DNA from: Boseongicola aestuarii | GTDB taxonomy: Bacteria; Pseudomonadota; Alphaproteobacteria; Rhodobacterales; Rhodobacteraceae | Assembly (NCBI RefSeq): GCF_900184815.1 | Contig: NZ_FXXQ01000005.1 | Span: forward strand, 124,001 to 188,000 | Length of the DNA stretch: 64,000 nt | Direction of reading: 5' to 3' | Shown here: positions 9,221 to 17,148 of the stretch, piece after piece | Numbering within the stretch: the stretch's first letter is position 1 | Layout of the letters: every line of letters starts with the position of its first letter | The notes under the pieces: generated by a model | Databases searched by the model: none | Seen by the model: only the letters and a program-made list of their open reading frames with translations | Told to the model about the DNA's origin: nothing | Translations under genes and position numbers: made by a program

Positions 9221-10678
9221 ATGCCAACAGTACTCAGGAATATCTCGGAGATCCGCAGGTTCTTCCACCGTAACGAAGACCCGATTTACTTTATCTCGGC
9301 GACGAACTTCAACCTTCTTGGCCTCGATGAATGGGTCAAGAACTTCAAATACATCTGCTATATCGACTGCTATGGCGGCAAGCACCCCAACGTGTTCTGC
9401 CCGTCCGAGCAACCCCATGCCGAGTTCCAGTCGATCGAGGATATAAACAACTACCTGTTGCAGCACAAAGAGGTCATCGACTTCATCAAGCGGCGCGGTG
9501 GCAAGCCCAAATTCGTGTTCCTGATGTTTGACGAGGAAACGGAAAGGCTGTCCAAGGAGCTGGGTGCCGATGTCTGGTTTCCCAAAGCCAAGCTTCGCAC
9601 GAGCATGGACAACAAGATCGAAACCGTGCGGATCGGCAACAAGGCGGGTGTCCCATCCGTCCCCAATGTGTTGGCCGAAGTGAAGTCCTATGAGGACCTG
9701 CGCAAGACCTGCGAAAAGGCAGGCATCGGGCACGATCTGGTTTTGCAGTCGGCCTTCGGTGACAGTGGCCACACAACGTTTTTCATCAAGTCCGAAGCTG
9801 ACTTCCGCCGGCACGAACACGAGATCATCGGCGAAGGTGAAATCAAGATCATGAAGCGGATCGACTGTCGTGGCTCCGCGATCGAGGCCTGTGCCACCAA
9901 GGAAGGCACAATCGTCGGTCCGCTGATGACGGAACTTGTCGGCTTCAAGGAACTGACGCCCTATCGCGGCGGTTGGTGCGGCAACGAGATCCTCTCGACA
10001 GCCTTTCCGCCGAAGGTGCGTGAAAAAGCCCGCGACCTGACCTTCAAATTCGGAGAGCAGCTGCGCAAGGAAGGCTATCGCGGTTATTTCGAACTGGATT
10101 TCCTGATCGACAAAAAGACCGGTGACTTGTGGCTGGGCGAGCTGAACCCCCGCATCACAGGTGCGTCGTCCATGACAAACCATGCGGCCTTTGCTCACGC
10201 AGACGCGCCTTTGTTCCTGTTCCACCTGCTTGAGTTTTCGAAAAAGAAATTCGACCTCGATGTGGATGAACTCAACAGCCGCTGGGCAGACCCGGACATG
10301 ATCGACAGTTGGTCACAGATGGTAATCAAACACACCGAGGACAGCGTGGATATCTGCACCGCAGCACCTGAAACCGGCATCTACAAAATGTTGGCGGACG
10401 GCAGCGTCGTCTATGATCGCTTCGACTACCACCGCCGCGCGGTAGAAAGCGAAAACGAAGCGTTCTTCCTGCGCATCCTTCAGCCGGGCGACTATCGTTA
10501 CGAAGGTGCCGATATCGGTATCCTCGTGACCCGTGGCCGGTCGATGACCAAAGGATTCCAGTTGAACGAACGCGCCAAAAAGTGGATCCACGGCATCAAG
10601 CAAACCGTGGAAGGCAAGCCGCTTCCCGTGGCAAATGCCGGCCCGGCACTGGCGGAACCTGCCTTCAAGATCATGTAA
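9221..10678 (+). CDS. ATP-grasp ligase (biotin-carboxylase-like fold)
   Basis: The 485-residue protein has ATP-grasp features: an N-terminal alpha/beta domain, then KAGVPSVPNVLA, LVLQSAFGDSGHTTFF (nucleotide-binding strand and loop), and ELDFLIDKKTGDLWLGELNPRITGASS in two steps. In that last stretch ELD...GELNPR supplies the Mg-ATP ligands. No biotinyl or carboxyltransferase partner lies nearby, so a true acyl-CoA carboxylase role is unlikely. An ATP-driven amide- or peptide-bond-forming ligase is the better inference. AAGGAG precedes the start; the next gene is 9 bases on. An automatic pipeline might name it biotin carboxylase; that would be a fold name only. Confidence 0.85.
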   Translation: MPTVLRNISEIRRFFHRNEDPIYFISATNFNLLGLDEWVKNFKYICYIDCYGGKHPNVFCPSEQPHAEFQSIEDINNYLLQHKEVIDFIKRRGGKPKFVFLMFDEETERLSKELGADVWFPKAKLRTSMDNKIETVRIGNKAGVPSVPNVLAEVKSYEDLRKTCEKAGIGHDLVLQSAFGDSGHTTFFIKSEADFRRHEHEIIGEGEIKIMKRIDCRGSAIEACATKEGTIVGPLMTELVGFKELTPYRGGWCGNEILSTAFPPKVREKARDLTFKFGEQLRKEGYRGYFELDFLIDKKTGDLWLGELNPRITGASSMTNHAAFAHADAPLFLFHLLEFSKKKFDLDVDELNSRWADPDMIDSWSQMVIKHTEDSVDICTAAPETGIYKMLADGSVVYDRFDYHRRAVESENEAFFLRILQPGDYRYEGADIGILVTRGRSMTKGFQLNERAKKWIHGIKQTVEGKPLPVANAGPALAEPAFKIM

Positions 10679-10687
10679 GGACTGCCC

Positions 10688-11659
10688 ATGCTTTGGCGCG
10701 CCCTCAGCGAACATACCCCCGGCCCGAAATGGGCCGGGCTTTTTGCCGAATACTGGCCAGACTACAGGCGTTGGTGGCTGAAAGAGGGCGATGCAGCGCG
10801 TCCCACCTATCTTGAAAGCCGCCGCGCACTAAAAGAGCATATGCCCGAGATTGTGCCGCTCTATGAAAGCCTTTGCGATCTTGCCGGTGGCGGAGATCAG
10901 GCATCTCGCTTCCTCAGCTTTTACTGCCCTCCCCCATACCTGTCCGGATGCAGTCAGGCGATCTGGACCGGCGAAGAACCCGTCCTGGTGCGCAACTACG
11001 ACTACAACCCCGATGCATTCGACAGCCTTGTCCTGCAAACCGGCTGGCAAGGGCGCCGCGTCGTCGGCGTTTCAGACGGTCTGTGGGGGCTGGTTGACGG
11101 AATGAACGACGCAGGCCTTGCGATTTCACTGACCTTTGGCGGCAGGCGCGTTGTGGGGGATGGCTTCGGCGTGCCCCTGATCCTGCGCTATGTTTTGCAG
11201 ACCTGCTCAACGGCCGAAGATGCCCGTAAAGTGCTACAACGTGTGCCCACACACATGAGTTACAACGTCACTGTTCTGGACGCCAAGCGCCACTTCCTGA
11301 CGGCAATGATGGCCCCCGACCGACCAACCGTGATCACGCACGCCGCCGTGGCGACCAACCATCAGGAAAACGTCGAATGGCTGAGCCATGCGCGCTTCAC
11401 CGCAACAGTCGAGCGCGAGCGGTTCCTGCTTCAGCGCCTGACCCTGCACCGCGACCCCGAGAACAAGTTCATTGGCGCGTTCCTTCGACCCCCGCTGTAC
11501 TCCACGGCTTTCGATGCCGGGTTCGGCACGCTCTACACCGCAGTCTACCGCCCTCGCTTGCAACAACTGGAGGTGCGCTGGCCAGGCACCACATGGAGCC
11601 TCGGGATGGACGACTTCCAGGAAGGTGGCCGCCGGGTCCAAATCCCGGGCGCCGCATAA
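10688..11659 (+). CDS. C45-type Ntn hydrolase / acyl-CoA:6-APA acyltransferase-like protein
   Basis: The 323-residue product contains SGCSQAIWTG, where the Cys is the expected catalytic and self-processing nucleophile, followed by LVRNYDYNPDAF (the conserved RNxD element), WGLVDGMNDAGLAISLTFGG and VATNHQ. This is the pattern of the peptidase C45/AAT-like Ntn family, members of which transfer or remove acyl groups on amines. Unlike classical AAT there are ~85 residues before the nucleophile, so cleavage at G-C would release an N-terminal peptide. It is translationally tight with its neighbours (9-base gaps each side), which implies a shared pathway. It could either acylate or hydrolyse an amide made by the ATP-grasp enzyme. 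Confidence 0.82.
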   Translation: MLWRALSEHTPGPKWAGLFAEYWPDYRRWWLKEGDAARPTYLESRRALKEHMPEIVPLYESLCDLAGGGDQASRFLSFYCPPPYLSGCSQAIWTGEEPVLVRNYDYNPDAFDSLVLQTGWQGRRVVGVSDGLWGLVDGMNDAGLAISLTFGGRRVVGDGFGVPLILRYVLQTCSTAEDARKVLQRVPTHMSYNVTVLDAKRHFLTAMMAPDRPTVITHAAVATNHQENVEWLSHARFTATVERERFLLQRLTLHRDPENKFIGAFLRPPLYSTAFDAGFGTLYTAVYRPRLQQLEVRWPGTTWSLGMDDFQEGGRRVQIPGAA

Positions 11660-11668
11660 GGATTAGCC

Positions 11669-12994
11669 ATGTCACACATCTTTCCTCGCCACACCAAACA
11701 GCCGCCCCCGGTCGCCGTTCGCGGTGAAGGGTGTTATCTCTACGACGACACCGGCAAACAATACTTGGATGCCTCCGGCGGCGCTGCGGTCTCCTGCCTT
11801 GGGCACGGCGACCGCGCGATTATTGATGCCGTCAAGGCGCAGCTTGACCAACTGGCCTACGCCCACACCGGGTTTTTGACCTCAAAGCCTGCCGAGACCC
11901 TTGCCGACCTACTGATTACACATGCGCCTGGCGACCTGGACCGTGTCTATCTTGTCTCCGGCGGCTCCGAAGCGATGGAAGCCGCGCTGAAGCTCGCGCG
12001 CCAGTATTTCGTCGAAAAGGGCGAACCACAGCGCGGTCGCCTGATTGCCCGCAAGCAAAGTTATCACGGCAACACGATGGGCGCGCTTTCCGCGGGCGGC
12101 AACGCCTGGAGACGTGCACAGTTCGGGCCGTTGCTCATCGACATGAGCCACATTGACCCTTGCTACGAATACCGCCTGAAGCGCGATGGTGAAACGCCTG
12201 AAGCATACGGACTTCGCGCCGCCAACCTGCTTGAAGAAGAGCTTTTGCGCGTCGGCCCCGAGAACGTCATGGCTTTCGCTGCCGAACCGGTCGTTGGCGC
12301 GACAGCCGGTGCGCTGACAGCCGCACCCGGTTATTTCAAACGCATTCGCGAGATCTGCGACAAATACGGAATTTTGCTGATCCTTGACGAAGTCATGTGC
12401 GGTATGGGCCGGACCGGCAGCCTCTTTGCCTGCGAACAGGACGGCATATCCCCGGATATTCTCTGCATCGCAAAAGGGTTGGGGGCTGGTTATCAGCCCA
12501 TTGGGGCAATGCTCTGCAGTCGCGCAATCTACGAAGCTATCGAGAATGGCTCTGGCTTTTTTCAGCATGGGCATACCTATCTTGGCCACCCCACCGCCGC
12601 CGCCGCAGGCGTCGCCGTGGTGAATGCCCTTTTGGAACGCCAGTTGATCCCCCGCGTGGCCACGCAGGGCGAAAAACTGATGGCGGCGCTACACGCCAAA
12701 CTCGGCCAGCACCCAAACGTCGGCGACATTCGTGGGCGCGGATTGTTCCAAGGTGTCGAACTGGTCGCGGACAGAGACTCCAAGGCTCCGTTCGACGCCT
12801 CGCGAAAGTTGGCCGGCAAGGTCAAGAAAGCCGCGTTCGAGGCGGGCATGATCTGTTACCCGATGAGTGGCACAATCGACGGACAATCCGGCGATCACGT
12901 GCTTCTGGCCCCGCCCTTCATCATCAGCGACGATCAGATTGATGAACTTGTCGGGAAGCTCTCGGTTGCGATCGAAACCGCTTTGACCAGCTGA
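11669..12994 (+). CDS. Class III (omega) aminotransferase, PLP-dependent
   Basis: The 441-residue enzyme begins with the class III N-terminal strand (YLYDDTGKQYLDASGG) and has VSGGSEAMEAALKLARQY, KQSYHGNTMGALS, ILDEVMCGMGRTGSLFAC and the PLP-lysine motif CIAKGLGAGYQPIGAML. Class III enzymes move amino groups from omega-amines or beta/gamma-amino acids to pyruvate or 2-oxoglutarate. It sits between the C45 gene and the BKACE gene with 9-base spacing on both sides. An amino-to-keto conversion feeding the BKACE enzyme is an attractive inference, but the substrate is not established. Confidence 0.92.
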   Translation: MSHIFPRHTKQPPPVAVRGEGCYLYDDTGKQYLDASGGAAVSCLGHGDRAIIDAVKAQLDQLAYAHTGFLTSKPAETLADLLITHAPGDLDRVYLVSGGSEAMEAALKLARQYFVEKGEPQRGRLIARKQSYHGNTMGALSAGGNAWRRAQFGPLLIDMSHIDPCYEYRLKRDGETPEAYGLRAANLLEEELLRVGPENVMAFAAEPVVGATAGALTAAPGYFKRIREICDKYGILLILDEVMCGMGRTGSLFACEQDGISPDILCIAKGLGAGYQPIGAMLCSRAIYEAIENGSGFFQHGHTYLGHPTAAAAGVAVVNALLERQLIPRVATQGEKLMAALHAKLGQHPNVGDIRGRGLFQGVELVADRDSKAPFDASRKLAGKVKKAAFEAGMICYPMSGTIDGQSGDHVLLAPPFIISDDQIDELVGKLSVAIETALTS

Positions 12995-13003
12995 AGGACC
13001 ACC

Positions 13004-13831
13004 ATGTCAGATCCCTGCATCATCTGCGTTGCCATCACCGGTTCGGTTCCACGCAAAGAAGACAATCCCGCCGTGCCGATCACGATCACAGAACAGATCG
13101 AGTCCACCCATGCCGCGTACGAAGCAGGCGCAACCATCTGCCACGCCCATGTACGCAACGATGATCAGACGCCGTCGTCCGACCCGGAAAAATTTGCCGC
13201 CCTGAAGGAAGGTATAGAGAAACACTGCCCCAGCATGATCATACAGTTCTCCACTGGCGGACGATCAGGGTCAGGTAACGAGCGCGGCGGAATGCTGCCC
13301 TTGCGCCCCGACATGGCGTCCCTTGCGGTCGGTTCGAATAACTTTCCGACCCGCGTCTACGAAAACCCGCCACAACTGGTCGACTGGCTGGCGTCCGAGA
13401 TGCGCACCCATGACGTCAAACCCGAGATCGAAGCTTTTGATCTCTCCCATATCCACCAGGCAGCCGCGATGAACCGCGATGGTCGCATCCCTGGTGATCT
13501 CTATGTGCAGTTCGTCATGGGGGTGAAGAACGCCATGCCCATAGACCGCGAAACATTTGATTTCTATGTAAAAACCGTCAAACGCATCGCGCCAACGGCC
13601 AAATGGTGCGCGGCGGGCGTCGGCGCGGGACAGATCATCGTCAGTGAATGGGCGATCGCTGCGGGGGGCCACACGCGCACCGGACTGGAAGACAACGTGC
13701 GCTGGGACAAACACACCCTCGCCCCGTCCAACGCCGCACTTGTGGAACGCACCGCCGAAATCTGTGCGCGCTACGACCGGCCGGTCGCCACCCCGGCCCA
13801 AGCGCGTGACATACTTGGGCTGCACCCCTAG
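13004..13831 (+). CDS. BKACE-family beta-keto acid cleavage enzyme (DUF849, 3-keto-5-aminohexanoate cleavage-like)
   Basis: The 275-residue TIM-barrel protein has the family start CIICVAITGSVPRKE, the zinc-ligand phrase CHAHVRNDD, IQFSTGGRSG, PEIEAFDLSHI and the C-terminal GGHTRTGLEDN. BKACE enzymes condense a beta-keto acid with acetyl-CoA to give acetoacetate and a new acyl-CoA; the founder acts on 3-keto-5-aminohexanoate in lysine fermentation, and subfamilies differ in substrate. It is the last gene of the operon. It suggests the pathway produces a beta-keto acid, possibly amino-substituted because of the adjacent aminotransferase (inference). Confidence 0.9.
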   Translation: MSDPCIICVAITGSVPRKEDNPAVPITITEQIESTHAAYEAGATICHAHVRNDDQTPSSDPEKFAALKEGIEKHCPSMIIQFSTGGRSGSGNERGGMLPLRPDMASLAVGSNNFPTRVYENPPQLVDWLASEMRTHDVKPEIEAFDLSHIHQAAAMNRDGRIPGDLYVQFVMGVKNAMPIDRETFDFYVKTVKRIAPTAKWCAAGVGAGQIIVSEWAIAAGGHTRTGLEDNVRWDKHTLAPSNAALVERTAEICARYDRPVATPAQARDILGLHP

Positions 13832-13890
13832 CCGATCTCGCCCACTCCCGGCCAGCGCATTGGCAGGGGTTCGCGGGGACCGACACGCCC

Positions 13891-14460
13891 TTGGCGGTCC
13901 GAAGCCGACGAAAATCGAGCGTGTCCCGCGACTGGATGATCGAACTGCCCGAGACCGAAGGCCAGAGCAATCTGTCCTTGCGCAAGTGTGCAGAGGCAGT
14001 CGGTGTCAGCGCGACCGCACCGCAAAACCATCTTGCCAACAAGGCCGCGCTTCTGACGGCTCTGGCAACGCAGGGTTAAACCGATTTGGAAACCTATATG
14101 CGTCGAAGAACAAATGAGGCGACTGACTGCGAAGCGCGATGAGACGCTGCACTTCTTGGTTACGTCGCATTCGCACAGGCCCATCCCACGATTTACGAAT
14201 TGATATATGCACAAGACGGGGTGTCATCGAGGGACGCGGAACTCATGCGCAATGTCCGAGGGTGCATTGTTATCCTTGTCGAAATCTCAAAGGACTTCGG
14301 ACGATTTCAGGGAAGAGCCACAGAAGTTGATGCCAAACAGCAGTTGTTCGCGTGGAGTTTGGTCCATGGTTATGCGCAGTTATTGACAGCCAACCGCTTC
14401 AAAAAGGATGATAAACCAAGCATGAATATTTTGGACATCATCCCCGATTTGCAGTGCTGA
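13891..14460 (+). pseudogene. Decayed TetR-family regulator
   Basis: The stretch 13940-14076 encodes a TetR DNA-binding helix-turn-helix (LSLRKCAEAVGVSATAP then NKAALLTALATQG). After a TAA at 14077 and a TGA at 14140 in the same frame, codons 14143-14460 read LLGYVAFAQAHPTIYELIYA and later FAWSLVHGYAQLLTANRF, the usual C-terminal ligand domain of this type. Between the two stops the +1 frame (GLNRFGNLYASKNK) looks closer to the family, so compensating frameshifts are likely. The gene is therefore broken. It lies 60 bases after the BKACE gene and may once have regulated that operon. Confidence 0.7.
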
Positions 14461-15232
14461 AAGCCGACTTTATAGCGCGGTGCAGCATTCGACGCATTCG
14501 GGGTAAAATCGTGAACCTCTAGCAACAGTACGCCGGCCAGACTTCAACGTTCCCATGCGATAGCCGGGAAAGACAGCATAGCATCTCTCTTGTGTCCGTG
14601 ATCTTGGTTAGGGTTTCAAATAAGATATGGCGACTGTGTGAAGACACGTGGACAGCGTGCGAGCACCCCGTCGGGCTCAAGCCCGCTTGTCCTGAAAAAT
14701 CACCTAATGCCTTATTCCGGATCCTTCTGACCAGCCCCTGCCTCGCCTGAAGCCGGGTTCCCCGAAAAGGACTTGCACGCGATCAGAGCGGTCGAGAAAG
14801 CTCCGCCCCTTTACAAGGCCGCAGAAGTATCTAGCCCGCCACGCGTCAATGTCTCGCGGCAGCCCTCCTCATTCGCCTGATCTATGAATGGCCCTCCGAC
14901 GATAACAGCACAAACGCAGCACCCATCAAGGACTAGGGGGAATAGTGTCCCAGACCCAGCAACCCCAATTCGATTGCATGGAACAAGACCTCGCAAAGTC
15001 TAAAGAAATCAACGAGCTCTCGATCAGAGTGCTGCAAAGATGAAACCGCGCTTGTCAAATCCAAAATCTCAGTGATAGCCTGATGGGACATAACCGGGCA
15101 GCGGGGTGTCTTCCGGACCCGCCCGACGTCTCATCTGACGCGTGAAATCCCCGCGAAAGGCGCTGGTCCAAAGATCGGCTGATTTCAAAATCCGCAAGGG
15201 CAAGCCCTTTTGCGAGAAAACGGGAGTGTTTC
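14461..15232. other. Gene-poor stretch without recognisable gene
   Basis: About 770 bases with only short open frames on both strands, such as a 61-codon minus frame at 14811-14996, that match no family I know and lack good ribosome sites. Codon use is erratic compared with the neighbours. It probably holds eroded sequence plus, near 15150-15232, the leader of the next gene, which has GGGAGT ahead of its ATG. Confidence 0.5.
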
Positions 15233-16135
15233 ATGAGAACTGCAGGGATCGTCGGCATTGGAGATATGGGCAGCGGTTTGGCAAAGAACCTGCTTAAGAA
15301 CGGCTTTGAAGTAACGGGTATTGATCTCAAACCCGAGCGCATGGCGGCATTTGTTGCAATGGGCGGCAAAGCTGCGCAGACCCCTGCACAAGTCGCTGCA
15401 GCATCGCAGGCCGTCTTTGTCATGGTTATGACGGGTGACGAGGCCAAGAACGTGATTTTAGGCGACGACGGGCTAGTTGCGCACCTGCCCAAAGGAGGCG
15501 CCATAATCCTGAGCGCGACGATCAAGCCCAAAGAAGCCCGCGAGATCGGAGAGGCAATGCGCGGGAGCGAGGTCCACTTGATTGATACCCCGGTTTCGGG
15601 CGGGTTTCCCGGAGCTCAGAGTGGCACGTTGACGATGATGGCGGCCGCCCCCGACGGCGTGTTGGACAGGTTTGCGCCCTTCATGGATGCCGTGTCCGCC
15701 AATATCCACCGTGTCGGCATCAATGCTGGTGATGGACAGACAGTCAAAGCCTGTCTGCAGTCGCTAATCGGCGCACAGTTCTCGGCCACGTTTGAAGCGG
15801 CTGCACTTGCGGCCAAGGCGGGTGTGCCCGGACAGGTATTGCTCGACGTCTTCAGCACATCTTCGGCCGGCTGCGGAGTCGTGAACAATGCGCTGGAAAA
15901 AGTCATCGACCGCCAGTTCGAAGGAACGGGCAGCCACATCAATACCATGCATAAAGATCTCACCATCTCGATGGGGCTTGGCGAGGAATTGGGCGTGCCC
16001 CTTCATACCGCCGCCTCTGCAATGCAGATATTTCACGCAGGGCGGACCAAATACCCAAACGGAGACAACTGGGTTTGCACACGCGTCATAGAAGAAATTA
16101 TCGGAGCGGAGTTGCACCGTAATGGCAGACCATGA
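15233..16135 (+). CDS. NAD(P)-dependent oxidoreductase, 3-hydroxyisobutyrate/L-threonate dehydrogenase family
   Basis: The 300-residue protein has an N-terminal Rossmann motif GIVGIGDMGSGLAKNL, the family signature LIDTPVSGGFPGAQSGTLT, and the catalytic-lysine region GDGQTVKACLQSLIGAQ. Enzymes of this family oxidise beta-hydroxyacids such as 3-hydroxyisobutyrate, tartronate semialdehyde, threonate or erythronate. The stop overlaps the start of the next gene (ATGA), so the two are translationally coupled. A dehydrogenase next to a TIM-barrel isomerase fits acid-sugar breakdown of the LtnD/OtnI type, but no matching kinase or decarboxylase is adjacent, so the substrate is only suggested. Confidence 0.88.
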   Translation: MRTAGIVGIGDMGSGLAKNLLKNGFEVTGIDLKPERMAAFVAMGGKAAQTPAQVAAASQAVFVMVMTGDEAKNVILGDDGLVAHLPKGGAIILSATIKPKEAREIGEAMRGSEVHLIDTPVSGGFPGAQSGTLTMMAAAPDGVLDRFAPFMDAVSANIHRVGINAGDGQTVKACLQSLIGAQFSATFEAAALAAKAGVPGQVLLDVFSTSSAGCGVVNNALEKVIDRQFEGTGSHINTMHKDLTISMGLGEELGVPLHTAASAMQIFHAGRTKYPNGDNWVCTRVIEEIIGAELHRNGRP

Positions 16136-16995
16136 AGCTGGGTGTCATATGTGATGGCATAAGCCGTGACTTGTTTCATGCGATCGACGTCATGGATGAA
16201 TTCGATCTCGAATATGCGGAATTACAGTTCGTCGGTAACACAGAGGTTGGTGACCATACATCGCACGAGATCGGCCAGATCGATCGGTTATTAAGGGACC
16301 GGGGCAAACCCGTGTCATGCCTGTCGCGTCATATTTTTGCGGGGATGACATCAGCAAACAAGGTTGGGGACACACTGCACACTCAGCACATGGACGCTTT
16401 GGCACGTGTGATTGACATGGCGCACATCGTTGGCAGTCCGCTGGTCAGAATAATGACGCCGAAAAAAGAGCAGATTCTTTGGGGCTCAAATGGCGCTGAA
16501 AAATGGAACGTTGCAAGCGGCGCCTGGGACGCGATGTTGCCGCTGATCGCACCCGCAGTAGATCTGGCACGCGAGGCCAGTGTGACGTTAGTTGTCGAAA
16601 CAGGCAATGGGACAATGGTCAACTCAAACTATACTGCGCGTCGCTTGATTGACGATCTGGATGCAAAGGATGTTCTCCAAGTGTTGTGGGACCCGGCCAA
16701 TAATTGCTGGTGCCACGAGACTGCCTATCCCGATGGCTATGATCAGGTACGAGACGGCTATCTCGGGCATATTCATATCAAGGATGTTCAGGTCGACACG
16801 CCACGCGCATTTCTGGAAATCAAGCAGCTGGGACATGGTCAGATCGCACCGCTGTTTGCCCCTATTTCAGAAGCGTTGGCGCGCGACAATTACGACGGCG
16901 TGATCTCGCTGGAGAGTGTGTTTCATTCAGGTGATGGAGACTTTGAGGCAGGCTTTCGAAAATGCATTCCCTATTTCAAGGAAGTGTTTGGGTAA
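16132..16995 (+). CDS. Xylose-isomerase-like TIM-barrel protein (sugar phosphate isomerase/epimerase family)
   Basis: The 287-residue product follows the AP-endonuclease-2/xylose isomerase-like pattern: EYAELQFVG near the N-terminus, SLVVETGNGT-like strand (residues SVTLVVETGNGTMV) with a metal-binding Glu, VLWDPANNCW, YLGHIHIKDVQ with the second-metal His and Asp, and a late GVISLESVF with the last Glu. These acidic and His positions form a divalent-metal site used for aldose-ketose isomerisation or epimerisation. It overlaps the preceding dehydrogenase by 4 bases, so they act together. A 2-oxo-tetronate isomerase-type step is possible but not proven. Confidence 0.85.
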   Translation: MKLGVICDGISRDLFHAIDVMDEFDLEYAELQFVGNTEVGDHTSHEIGQIDRLLRDRGKPVSCLSRHIFAGMTSANKVGDTLHTQHMDALARVIDMAHIVGSPLVRIMTPKKEQILWGSNGAEKWNVASGAWDAMLPLIAPAVDLAREASVTLVVETGNGTMVNSNYTARRLIDDLDAKDVLQVLWDPANNCWCHETAYPDGYDQVRDGYLGHIHIKDVQVDTPRAFLEIKQLGHGQIAPLFAPISEALARDNYDGVISLESVFHSGDGDFEAGFRKCIPYFKEVFG

Positions 16996-17148
16996 GTGTG
17001 GACCACGGTCTTGAGGACATGAGACTCAGCCGACCAACAACCAGCCTTCAAGCTCTGCTCTCGCGCTACCAGCGACGGCCACCCTGCCCACTTTCGGACC
17101 GTTTCGAATGCGACTGGCAGAACCTGTAGGTAGCTTCGCGTCAGACGG

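Noticed and set aside
14811-14996. 61-codon minus-strand frame in the gene-poor stretch
   Set aside because: Weak start, no family resemblance, erratic codon use.
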